Shown piece by piece: positions 1-10,300 of a stretch of DNA of 64,000 nt. Numbering within the stretch: position 1 is the first letter of the stretch; every line of letters starts with the position of its first letter. Source of the stretch: Pararge aegeria. Taxonomy: Eukaryota; Arthropoda; Insecta; Lepidoptera; Nymphalidae. Below the pieces are notes generated by a model. That model was given only the letters and a program-made list of their open reading frames with translations. It made no database searches and was not told the origin of the DNA. The stretch covers positions 5,332,001 through 5,396,000 of the forward strand of contig NC_053182.1 of the NCBI RefSeq assembly GCF_905163445.1. The letters are read 5' to 3'. The position numbers and the translations under genes are program-made.

Positions 1-190
1 TCTGGTCTTATCTAGTGGAAGGTTTTGGCCGTGGTTAGTTATCCTGGTATTAGCCGTTATCACACTACCGACAAATATGCGCCGATTTAGCGTTTCGGTA
101 CTATATCGCGTAGAAACCGATTTAGCGAGTTAGCGTTACCATTTTAGACGGCTTGGGCTAACTTATTGTGGAATTAAAAATAAAAGGTAC
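1..190 (+). mobile_element. SINE family A copy (A1), 5' end cut by window edge
   Basis: The sequence aligns by eye with other copies in this window at 9796-10090, 28745-28925 (minus), 38191-38455 and 59855-60030 (minus). Shared landmarks are a tctggtct-type block, ggccgtg, accgacaaa, gatttagcgtt, a taccattttagac block and a terminal A-rich tail. Fuller copies carry a tRNA-like head, so this is a tRNA-derived SINE. The head is missing here because the window starts inside the element. Confidence 0.75.
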
Positions 191-1095
191 AAAACCTGCA
201 GAGATTCAGTAACTCAATAGAGCGGCGTGTTTTTATCAACAAATTATTGAATAAATTTTTTTTTATGCATCATATGCATCACGTGATACAAGAATTGCCG
301 CGAGATTGCTTTTTCTTTAGAGGCGTTAAATCCAGAGCTTAAACGTATTATTAAGAGTATTAATTTCACTATTTGAAAATCCATACGTGATCGACGTTCC
401 GAAATAAGCAGTTTATACGAGCCGCCAGCATGCCGCAGTGGCAGTCTATACGAGCCGCCAGCATGCCGCAGTGGTTTCTGTTAAGAAATTATGATTGTGC
501 GCATAGTTCAAGATTTGCACTCCAATAGTAGTTTTTGAATATCGAAACACTAACTTCAAAGCAAAACAGACCTTTTGCTACTTGTACTGGTCGAAAATTC
601 TGTAATCCCGATTTTTATTTTACAAGAGCGCTTGATGTCGAACTGTGGACGAATTAGAGTTATGAAAGTGGCATAAGTTCAATTTCTCTCGACGTTAAAG
701 AGTAACGATAGTCGAAACTGTTTATTAAATTAGGAACGTTCAATCCTATACTAAGTGTATTGAACTGTGAAAAGTATGCTGTGAGATACTGTTCAAATTC
801 AGTTTGATGATGTGTAAAATCATAACTTATGCTATCCTAATTTACTTATTTATTTGTATCACATCACCCAATGCTTTTACTTTTGCCTCATTTGAGAAGA
901 GATTCCTCTGATTTCACTTAGTAATAGCCATTATGGTAGATAGGCATAATTATTATCTTACTTGTGATTATTTGCTTTATTATGAGTGTGTAACCATTGA
1001 ACATTATTTTCCTATATACTGCATTATATTTAATGTTCTTTGTCACATCAAGAGTTGAATGTAAACAATAAATCGACTATTTTATAAAAGTTTTT
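191..1095. other. AT-rich non-coding stretch with one 33-bp tandem duplication
   Basis: No convincing coding exon is visible on either strand. The only clear structure is a 33-bp unit repeated twice in tandem at 410-442 and 443-474, differing at one base near its start. A plus-strand AATAAA near 1066 could belong to a gene entering from the left and converging on XPG, but nothing else supports that. Confidence 0.5.
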
Positions 1096-1579
1096 TTTAT
1101 TTTCTACAAGCCAATTTTAATAATGCCAAATAACTGCCTGATTAAACGTTTCGCACAACCATGCACTAAACAAAAATAAAACCGACCAAGTGCGCATCGG
1201 ATCCCGCAGTGAATGGTTCCGTAGTGGGAAAGAACGTCACAAAATATCTCGCATCTTAAAAAATATGCAACAAATTGAAACAACTTTTCTTCAGTAGTGT
1301 TTTTGGTTGAAATCTCACACATTTTCACCACATTGGAAACGAAAAGTTATTTTGACATTAAAATTTATCGATCAATTTACTCTATACCAAATACCACTAT
1401 TTCAAATTGCCTACGGAAACGGAATTGCCCATTATTACAAATACATTACGAGCTGAGTGTTAAACGACACATTTTTCAGTATTGCATTTCGATATTGGCT
1501 GATATCTACATTATCGGATTTGGTGTGAAACATTCGCGTGACAAGACTTGAATTCACAAATTTGAGTCAGCTATTACAA
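1096..1579 (-). other. Probable 3' UTR of the XPG gene
   Basis: This stretch follows the XPG stop codon on the minus strand. A minus-strand AATAAA (TTTATT at 1096-1101) is the most distal candidate polyadenylation signal. Short open frames here on both strands show no family resemblance and were not called as genes. Confidence 0.45.
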
Positions 1580-2266
1580 TTAATCACTATCACTTTCGGA
1601 AAGCTCAGCTTTTTCTTTAGGCACGGGAAGTTTTCTTTTAGTTTTTTTCGTTTTACGGTCTATCCTTGTTGTCCGGAATAGCTCTATAGCCTTCAACTTG
1701 TTTTCCAACAAGTTTTTCTTGTCCTTTTCCCTTTGTGGTATAATTTCCTGGTATCGTTCACTTTTTGGAACATTGACATCAAAGCCTTTTCCAGAGTCAT
1801 TTATCACTGTGTGTGATTTAACAACTTGATCAATATTTTCTGTTTCATTATTGGCTGCGGTTGTCTTCACTTGTTTTGATTTTGATGGACCTGCATCGTT
1901 AGAATTATTAGTGTTAGGTTTCCGCTTTCGTTTAGATTCTTGTTTATCATTTGTCATTTCTGATTCATTTGTTTTTTGAATAGACACAGAAGGGTCCATT
2001 TTTTGCACAGCAGCTTTCACTCTTTTACTCATTTGATCCTCCAATGATTGGAATTCCAATTTTCTTTTGAAGTAATCGTAAACTGTTTTCTGGCTCTTGC
2101 GCTCAAGCATCCTTTTCAAGACGGGTTTTATTATTTCATCTAATTTGTTTTGGGACCAGCCAAATTTTGATTTTGTATAATCTCTTAGTATTGTTATATC
2201 TAGTTCTCCCCAAGTGAATTTTTCTTCACTTCTTTCAACATTAGGTTCCAAGTATGCCTGTACCAC
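1580..2266 (-). CDS. mus201: XPG exon 7 (C-terminal tail, stop)
   Basis: The 687-nt exon starts after acceptor tttcag| with VVQAYLEP, matching the VVNAYMKP-type segment of XPG. It includes the TWGELD and FGWSQNK motifs, the PIP-like QKTVYDYF and basic KRKRK/RKTKKTKRK clusters, and ends at TAA (1582-1580). Confidence 0.95.
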   Translation of the reverse strand: MVQAYLEPNVERSEEKFTWGELDITILRDYTKSKFGWSQNKLDEIIKPVLKRMLERKSQKTVYDYFKRKLEFQSLEDQMSKRVKAAVQKMDPSVSIQKTNESEMTNDKQESKRKRKPNTNNSNDAGPSKSKQVKTTAANNETENIDQVVKSHTVINDSGKGFDVNVPKSERYQEIIPQREKDKKNLLENKLKAIELFRTTRIDRKTKKTKRKLPVPKEKAELSESDSD

Positions 2267-5200
2267 CTGAAAAAAAGCATACCATTGAATACATTTTTAT
2301 ACTGCTTATCAAATGGTAACATACTACAAAATGGCACTTACCCGTACACTCGGAAAATCATCAGAAAGATTAACATTTTTAAGTTTTTTCTTCAAGCTAA
2401 TATTATCCGTTCGTTTTCCTGCTTTAACCCATTTCTTAAACTCTTGTAACCCAGTTACAAGTTCTTGGTATAAATTCTGATTTGGTTGTTCATTTATTAG
2501 TTTTTTCTTGTTAAATGGAAATGAAGCTAATATCTCTAAAGCAGTAACTGGACCTACACCTGATACTCCCGTAGTATAATCACTTCCCACCAGAAGAGAC
2601 AGAAGCACTAACTGCTCTCGACTAAGGTCTAAAAGAAGATTAACGGATTTAATGAAAAATACGTCATGGAACTTAATAAATAAAATAACATTCAAATTAG
2701 GAACTTACTAAACGATTTTTCTATCCTTTCGCTCAGAAATTGGAGAACATGTTTTTTTTGATTGAAGAAATTTCTATACACAGTTTTCCCGCCAAACAAC
2801 CAAATATCGCTATCATCTGTAATCGTCCCGTCTGTTAGTTTTGCATTCTCAAGAAATGCGCATTGAGCCTCAGCCTCCATTGGGGCAACAATGTATGGGA
2901 TGCCAAAAACTTGTAGTAATTCTTGAGCTTCTTTGGTCATTTGCTGTGTAATATTTCGCCCTATACGGTCCAGTCGCCCCTTCTCTTGCAGTAGGTCTTC
3001 TTCCTGATTTTCAATTTCAGATGCCAATGTATTAAGGTTTTCAAGCGTAAAGAATTCTTTGTTTGATGATTTATTAATACTTTCTGTACAAATTTCTTTT
3101 GAAGTAATTTCAGATGACATTTCATGTTTGTTGTGTAATTTCTCACAAGAGGTTTTAGGTACGGCGTCTATTTGTTTATTCGTGGATGTATTATGACTGA
3201 TAACATTTTCTACCTTTTGCGTTATTTCAATCGGTTTTGGATTTTCTTGCTCTGTCATCTCCTTGCTTAAACAATTCTTTAATTCTGTATTTACAGGTCC
3301 ATCGGGAACACTTAGTGATATATTTACACTTTTCGACTTTGAACTTTGAAGTATATTGGAATGGTTATCAGTGTTTTCAAATATATCTGCAAAAATATCA
3401 TCTTCTATTTCCTTGACCATATTTAAAGTCAGTTGAATGGCATTCTTTCTTAATTTTTCTTCATTATCAGATACTTCTTCAAAATCATCTTCACTGGATT
3501 CAGTTTCTAGGCTGACGTTTGACTTAGCTTGTTCCTCTTGCGGATTTTGCCCTTCTGTGTCCTCTATACTCGTTTCAAGTGAGATAATCTCTTCGTTAGG
3601 ATTTTCAACACACACCACCGACGACTGCGTATCGTTCATATTAAAACTATCATATTCCAGCTTGATTGTATATGGAGCAATTTTATCATCAACAACAGAG
3701 TGTGATTTTTCGTTAGAGGCTGTTTGACTAATACTTTTCTGAAGAGATTCGTCTTCGCTAGAGGTTAATTCTATATGTTCCTCAATGATTGATTTTTCCT
3801 GATTAAGTTCTTCAATTATCTCATCAATTTTAGGTCCTTTAGGCTTGTCCTTATTTTTGTGTGCAACTATATGATCTATAGCTTTATGTGTAAAATCACT
3901 GTACTGCATAATATATGCTTTTGCTGATGATATATCTGGTTGTTCATACCCATCAGCTTCTTCATCATCACTATAATCAGAATCAGTTAAAAGAGATGTC
4001 CATGAGTCATCGGTTTTAGATGCGCACGCACTTGTATCAGCTTCATCTACACATTCTAATGACATTTTTATGGCTTTCTGTAAGTCATCCTCTAATTCAT
4101 CTTGATTTGAAGATGCTTCTTTGTTATCTGTTGATGCGCCTGGTTGATCTTCGAGTTTCGTAGCTTCTTCTTTTTTCTTGGCTTTTTCCAAAGCCTGCTT
4201 GACACTACTGATAAGTAAATACCTTGTTGTATTATTTGATGCTATTCTCTTACCAGGTAGACTTTCAAGTTTAGTATCAATACCTTCTTCATTAAGTAAT
4301 GATTCAAGCTCAGTTAAGGACATTCCACCTTCCCCTATTTCTTTTTCTGTTTCTTCCAAACACTCCTGTAGTTTCCTTCTCTTTAGCAACCTTTGCATCT
4401 ATCAAAATTTGACAATCAGGACAATTGTTTCATTTCAGTGTAAAGTTCATTCAATAAAAAACAATAAATGATAGCCATTGTAGCATTGAGTTAATTTATT
4501 TAACAAGAATCACAAAAGTACTTACTTGAAAATCTGAGAAGTTATCACTTTTCTTCGGCAAAGTGTGAATTTTTCCCCAAGAATTCATTTTTCTAGTTTC
4601 TTTTAGCTCTACCAATAAGTCGTATTTATCTTTCAAAGGCATATTTTTAAACTTATCGGACTCCAGATCCACAGAATGTAAATCAACAGTTGATGCACTT
4701 GAATTCTGTTCATCATCTGATCTGAAACATTATTTTTTGTCTAAGAAATTTTGTTTTATTTTACTTTATTTTAAGCATACACCTTAATTTATTAACATAC
4801 TCAGATTCTGATTGGGATTCTTTTTCAGGTAATGCAGGTAACTTAAAGAGGTCATCTCCATCTTCAACTTGTTTATTTTTTTTTGGTGAAATTTGGTTGC
4901 CTAATAAGGCACTGATTGCCGTCTTTTTTCCCAGCAAAAGAGCAATCTCCCTCTTCAGTTTTTCTGATTGAGAGTTGTATCTTGATTTGTTATCCTGACG
5001 TTTAGCCTAAAATTTAATTAAATTTTACAAATAATTAAGTTCTAGTAATAAAAAACATAAATGAAAACAATAGCTTCATCAAAACTACTCGTACAGTGAA
5101 ACAATATCTATATCAGTTGCAAGTATGAGTAAATCTTCTATGTTTATTAATTGCAACTTAAGATTTCCATAAATCAATAAAATGCTTGTAACAAAAATTA

Positions 5201-5558
5201 TTAGTGAAGGAAGCTTACAATGGTTTCCTTTTTCAAATCTGGGAATGCTCCATCAAAGACGAATACTGGTTTTATCCTAAAATACAATAATTTGCAAAGT
5301 CTTTGAAACAATCCTATAAGATGAGCATTGGGTAAAGGTGCTCCTTTGGCATCTTGATAGCCTTTCACCATCTGATGCAACCAAATTGAAATATCTGTAG
5401 CAATAAAGAATTTTAGAAAAGAATTAATTGTATAATACTTCAGTCATTTATTAAAAAATTCTGAACCCACCTACAGCCAAAATCTTGTTTTCTAATGTCT
5501 CAACTGGGACAGGCTTGCCGGCGGGCTCAATTAGCCGCCACAGCCCAGTGACTCCCAT
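1580..5558 (-). CDS. mus201: XPG/ERCC5 structure-specific endonuclease (complete, 7 exons, 1109 aa)
   Basis: This is the orthologue of human XPG and fly mus201, which makes the 3' incision in nucleotide excision repair and stabilises the TFIIH complex in the nucleus. Coding exons (minus): 5558-5471, 5394-5219, 5006-4801, 4721-4526, 4398-2709, 2628-2342, 2266-1580, totalling 3330 nt with all phases closing. The N-domain starts MGVTGLWRL; metal-ligand aspartates fall at residues 30 and 77, the same numbers as in human XPG. A long acidic Ser/Glu-rich spacer (about 225-700) separates it from the I-domain, where APMEAEAQ (E730, E732) and DDSDIWLFG (D751, D753) keep the human 21-residue spacing. 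A helix-hairpin-helix segment with VGSDYTTG and GVGPVTALEIL follows. The tail holds a PIP-box-like QKTVYDYF (about 940-947) and basic clusters suited to nuclear import. Human XPG is 1186 aa, so this is full length. It lies head-to-head with Su(H). Confidence 0.96.
2342..2628 (-). CDS. mus201: XPG exon 6 (helix-hairpin-helix)
   Basis: The 287-nt exon runs from acceptor cttttag| to donor CGG|GTAAGT. It encodes NLSREQLVLLSLLVGSDYTT, including the last metal-ligand Asp, and the GVGPVTALEIL helix-hairpin-helix that grips the DNA duplex in this family. Confidence 0.94.
2709..4398 (-). CDS. mus201: XPG exon 5 (spacer region and most of the I-domain)
   Basis: The 1690-nt exon starts right after acceptor gatag| with an in-frame ATG that is internal, not the initiator. 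It carries the whole acidic, Ser-rich spacer and then the I-domain with E730, E732, D751 and D753. The donor TTTA|GTAAGT is used; reading through it gives a stop a few codons later. Confidence 0.93.
4526..4721 (-). CDS. mus201: XPG exon 4
   Basis: The exon is 196 nt, from acceptor tttcag| to donor CAA|GTAAGT. It includes LPLKDKYDLL-like and KKSDNFSDFQ segments corresponding to the conserved patch before the long spacer in human XPG. Exons 3 and 4 together are 402 nt, so phase returns to zero. Confidence 0.9.
4801..5006 (-). CDS. mus201: XPG exon 3
   Basis: The exon is 206 nt, from acceptor ttttag| to donor GA|GTATGT. It encodes the AKRQDNKSRYNSQSEKLKRE segment that follows the N-domain in XPG proteins and the start of the acidic spacer. 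Confidence 0.9.
5219..5394 (-). CDS. mus201: XPG exon 2 (N-domain)
   Basis: The exon runs from acceptor ctacag| to donor ATT|GTAAGC and is 176 nt long. It encodes DISIWLHQMVKGYQD and PVFVFDGAFP, the rest of the N-nuclease motif including Asp77. Confidence 0.95.
5471..5558 (-). CDS. mus201: XPG exon 1
   Basis: ATG at 5558 begins MGVTGLWRLIEPAGKPV, the canonical FEN1/XPG-family amino terminus. The donor is AG|GTGGGT at 5470. The exon is 88 nt and ends one base into the codon for catalytic Asp30. Confidence 0.95.
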
Positions 5559-5631
5559 CGCGTGCGATTAAATTCCAGAACTGATTTTTTGTTTAACTAA
5601 TCTATATAACAGTGTACATAACAAAGGTCGT

Positions 5632-5639
5632 TTCCCACG
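5632..5639 (-). promoter_or_regulatory. CSL/Su(H) consensus site CGTGGGAA
   Basis: TTCCCACG on the plus strand is an exact match on the minus strand to CGTGGGAA, the highest-affinity form of the CSL recognition octamer. It lies 75 bp upstream of the XPG ATG and about 890 bp upstream of the Su(H) ATG. Function is inferred. Confidence 0.4.
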
Positions 5640-5822
5640 AGATCTCCGGTCAATCGACGGTCTCTTCCTCACACATTGCAACCTTTTCGGTCCGTGAACT
5701 CGGCTTATTTATCACGCACACAACAACAATACGAAATGATCTCTGCTACTGGCGCATGCAAGTGTTCGGTTCACTATATACATACAATATCAAATGTTTT
5801 ACTACACCGAGACGCCCACTCT

Positions 5823-5830
5823 TTCCCACA
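5823..5830 (-). promoter_or_regulatory. CSL/Su(H) consensus site TGTGGGAA
   Basis: TTCCCACA on the plus strand is the second CSL octamer in the shared promoter, same orientation as the one at 5632, about 190 bp away and about 700 bp upstream of the Su(H) start. Function is inferred. Confidence 0.4.
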
Positions 5831-6526
5831 CTTTATTTTCTCACGCCCCATGCGTAACCCCACATCCTACGACCGGCTGTCTGTCAGTCGACGTGCCGCA
5901 GTCGACCGAACTCCCTTTACCCACTCGATTATTCGCGCGCGTTTTATCGACAACTCAGCCGACAACACTCTTCCTTACCCATCCCTCGGTGTCTATGGCG
6001 TTCATTGACAGTTCGTATTTTTAGCGTTGTCGTATTTATTACTGGAATAAACATAAATGTTTAATAAGTTTTTCGTAAGAATCTTTGTTAATATTTTTCA
6101 TTGTAAATGAGTAGTTAATAATAAACACTCGTAAGTAATTAATTTATAGAAATGCGGTTATGAGACGTTAATTGGACTGTCTGAAAATTCTCCCGTCAAA
6201 CAGGTGTTATTGAATGAATGTGTGCAGCAGTTCCCATCGTAATTATTTATTTATGGTGTAGTGAATACAAGTGTATCGATCGTGGTAACGAAGGCTATTC
6301 CCAAGAAAGGAGCCAGCACAACATTGTGGAAGGGTGTAAAACAAGCAAATTCATTGAGGTGATAAGAAGACGCTAAAAGCTAAAAGTCTTGTTTACACTA
6401 TGTGCCCTAGCAAGAAACACTGTTCTCTCGTAATAATAATAATGTAAGAGTGGCACTATGCCTGAACGCTATCACAGTTTACACATTATGCTATTGGAAT
6501 CGAGGTGAGAGCGAGCCGTGGCGAGC

Positions 6527-7378
6527 ATGCCGCACCAGTACGGCGCGGGCGCGGGTGGCATGGGCGGGGGTCCACCGTCGCCGCCGCCGCAGCACGGCGC
6601 GCTGTATCCGCGCTACGCTGCCGCCGCGGGCCCCGGCGCCGGCGCCTATCGCCCGGAGGAGCGCAGGCTCACCCGCGAAGCTATGGAACGTTACCTTCGT
6701 GACCGCTCCGACATGGTTGTCGTCATCCTACACGCCAAAGTCGCTCAAAAGTCATACGGCAACGAGAAACGCTTCTTTTGCCCTCCGCCCTGTATATATT
6801 TGTTTGGAGATGGCTGGCGACTGAGGCGCGAGCGCATGCTACGTGAGGGTGAAACTGAGCAGGCTTCCCAGCTATGCGCATTTATCGGCATAGGCAACTC
6901 AGATCAGGATATGCAGCAACTAGATTTAAACAACGGGAAACAGTACTGTGCTGCCAAAACATTGTACATATCTGATTCAGATAAGCGTAAACATTTCATG
7001 CTCTCTGTAAAAATGTTTTATGGCAACGGCCATGACATTGGTATATTTAATAGTAAAAGAATAAAAGTTATATCTAAGCCTTCAAAAAAGAAACAGTCAT
7101 TGAAAAATGCAGATCTATGTATTGCTAGTGGAACTAAGGTAGCTTTATTTAATAGACTGAGGTCACAAACAGTATCAACAAGGTACCTTCATGTTGAGAA
7201 TGGAAACTTTCATGCTTCATCAACACAGTGGGGTGCATTCACTATACACTTGCTTGACGATAACGAGAGTGAATCTGAAGAGTTTGCAGTGAGAGATGGA
7301 TATGTCCACTACGGGTCCACTGTAAAGCTTGTATGCTCTGTAACTGGAATGGCACTTCCTAGACTTATAATTCGCAAG
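6527..7378 (+). CDS. Su(H): Su(H) exon 1
   Basis: The 852-nt exon encodes residues 1-284, covering the N-terminal domain and much of the beta-trefoil, up to LPRLIIRK at donor AAG|GTAATT. The first ~170 nt are strikingly GC-rich against the local background and encode the Gly/Pro/Ala leader. Confidence 0.94.
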
Positions 7379-10300
7379 GTAATTAATCTTAAAATATTAA
7401 TTAATGGTGAAACAAAACTCTCTTTGTTTAATTCTCAAGAACTTTAAGTTTGCATTAAAATTATTGTTTGCAATAAAAAGAAGAATTATCATTACATTAA
7501 CATTACCATTTAGTTATTAGGGTGAATTAGTACTATCTTAAGGGCTAAGGCATCAAACTTGAAGTCATGAAGAATATATAGTATTTTTTAATGATGTTTG
7601 TTTAAAAAATATATATTTAAGACAATATTTATCACCTGTTATAACATAAATATAAATAAACAAATACTGAATATAAACAATTTAACAACAAATTTAGTAT
7701 TTTAATTGAGTAATTTTAGAGTATTAAAACATCTCATTTATAATGCACCAGACATGCAAACTTATCTTACAAGAAAAAGTGTCAGACTTTTAATCAAAGC
7801 CAATTGAGAAAACAGGTATTTATTTGTTCATTTTGACCATAGGTCGACAAACAAATGGCTCTCCTAGAAGCAGATGATCCAGTATCCCAGCTCCACAAAT
7901 GTGCATTTTACATGAAAGATACAGAGCGAATGTACCTATGCCTCTCACAAGAGAGAATCATACAGTTCCAAGCCACTCCATGCCCCAAAGAACAAAACAA
8001 AGAAATGATTAATGATGGAGCCTGTTGGACCATTATTTCTACTGATAAGGCTGAATACCAATTTTATGAAGGCATGGGTCCTGTCAGGTAAGAACCATAA
8101 ATATTATGAACATATTTTGCAAAAATTTACTTATAAATATATAGATATGCAAAAATTGCATATTACTGTGATATATATTTACTGTGAACTTTGTATTTCT
8201 AATTTGTATGTATGAATGAATGAATATACTTTTATTGCACAGACAAAAAGTACATAAAAAAAGTAAGTATAAAAAAGTATATCAAAACAATGAACACAAT
8301 TTGGCAGCCATATCACTGCATAGCAATTTATTCCATTTTCATTCACTTTGAATTTGTGTTCATTAGGTAAAGATTTATTGCAAGCTGAGCTAATTTGTTT
8401 CCTCATACATGGTATCAACCCATTACCGTCCCACTACAGGGCACCAGTTTCCTACCACAATGAGAAGGGTTCAGGCCCAGTCCACCACTTTGGCCCAGTG
8501 CAAATTGGTGGACTTTACGCTCCTTTGAAAACATTATAGAGGATTCTCAGGCATGCAGGTTTCCTCACAATGTTTTTCTTCACTTTTGAAGCAAGTGATA
8601 TTTTAATTACTTAAAATGCACATAACTTCAAAACATAAGAGGTGCGTGCTCGGATTCTAACTATGCCCTCCAAAAATGTAGCTCCTTCCCACTTGGCTAT
8701 CACCATTTCCTAATAGATAGTTTATTTAAAAAAAATTTTTCTCTTAAATCACACAGATTAGTCTCAGCGTTCATATAAAGAACAAAGTTAAATGATAATA
8801 ATTGGCAAAATCAAATTCTAAGTCGTGACAATGCTACACACAATTATTATTTCAATTTAAATTTAATACCAGCCAGTCCTTCTTATTGGGGCATAGGCTT
8901 GACATTTTCATCTACATTAAAAAACATTACTTATCCATAATTTAATGTTCTACAACTAAAAATCAAGTACATCATATCAGATTATATGTGTATTTCTCTT
9001 TATCATAACTAATAACTCAAAATAATTCAATATTCTTGAATTTAAAAGTCAAAATTTTACATTGTGCTAAGTTTTCAAACTTGCGAGAGTATAAGTCATA
9101 AAAATATAAGACATAAACACTTACTTAGGAATCACAATATCAGCCAATGTTGCAACATAATCACAGTTATAACTTTGTACCTATTGACACTGTACAGTTA
9201 ATAATAATGGTTTGATAATAAGTTTTCTCATGTGATTATTACAGTAAATAAAATTGATAAAGTACCTAATTTTTGTGGACTTACCGTACACGAAATTACT
9301 GTCCCTATTTAAATGAAGGCGGAAACATGCGACTGTGATTAGCGAATTATAAGCTTTTTAAAGTAGTTGATAATGTTAAAAATTGAATTTGGGTGATTCA
9401 TATTTAAAAAATAAAAATGAATATATAGACTATGGGTCAAAAGATCTTGGATTCGAATCCTAGGTCGTGTCAATGTTTGGTATTCAGTTTATCAATCTAG
9501 AAATTTTCAATTCCAGTCCATATTTTAGAAACTGGTGCTATCCTCTCCTTAGCCTTAGACAAAGAAACTTTGCTTAGAGAGCAAACTGAGCCGTCGGTAG
9601 TCGGTTAAAAGTAATTATATTTACATTTTTACAAAAAGTTTATTTCCGTGTCTGTCTGTTTATCAGCTTACTCCTGAACCACGTAACGGAGATTGATGCG
9701 GTTTAGACCACAGTGTAGAATATTTCACTGATATATTTATTAAGATTTTTGCAAGTAGAAAAAATAACTAAACTGCCGAAAAATGAAAGGTTTTTGACGA
9801 CCTCCCTGGCTCAACGGCGAGCGCTCTGAATTTAAGTATGAGTTCCTGATTTCCGGGAGAGGCAATTTGGGAATCTATAATTACTGCATTTTCTCTGGTC
9901 TGGTCTGGTGGGAGGCATTGGCCGTGTAAAGTTACCACCCGACCGACAAAGACGTGCCGCTTAGCTATTAGTAAATCGCTCCGGTTTGATATTGCGTAGC
10001 GACCTATTTAGCCCGCTACCATTTTAGACTGCATCATCAGTTACCAGGTGTGATTGCGGTCAAGGGTTAACTTGTGGTGGGGAAAAAAAACCATAGCATT
10101 AACTTCACTGTTACCTTATAGATTCGAGCCCAATACAGGGCACCAATCTCCTCCTTAAATGAGAAGGACTTAAGGCCGTAGTCCACAGTGGCATTTACTT
10201 CATACATGCACGGAAGCACTGCCTGCCAGGAGGATTTTTCTATTTTCTGCCAAGTTTTTGAATTATGCCTACTCTAGGTCTAAAACTTAGTGCACGCCAC

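Larger units (their letters stand above)
5559..6526. promoter_or_regulatory. Divergent promoter region between XPG and Su(H)
   Basis: The two start codons face away from each other 968 bp apart, so this interval must contain the 5' UTRs and promoters of both genes. It is less AT-biased than the distal intergenic DNA and holds no repeat copy that I recognise. Two CSL-type octamers (5632-5639 and 5823-5830) lie in it. Transcription start sites cannot be placed by eye. A TAA-rich run at 6427-6443 precedes the Su(H) coding exon. Confidence 0.7.

Noticed and set aside
1104..1551. Overlapping open frames of 75 codons (minus) and 84 codons (plus)
   Set aside because: They sit in the probable XPG 3' UTR, show no domain or biased composition, and overlap each other on opposite strands.
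3437..4471. Plus-strand Ser-rich open frames opposite XPG exon 5
   Set aside because: They are antisense shadows of the acidic Ser/Glu-rich spacer of XPG.
6450..6824. Alternative 124-codon frame over Su(H) exon 1
   Set aside because: The Su(H) frame encodes the conserved N-terminal domain across the same bases; this frame reflects GC-rich composition.
8692..8699. AGTGGGAA-type octamers (also at 1224, 23573, 50736 and 57880)
   Set aside because: The first base does not fit the CSL consensus Y, and the 8692 copy is inside a decayed SINE head.
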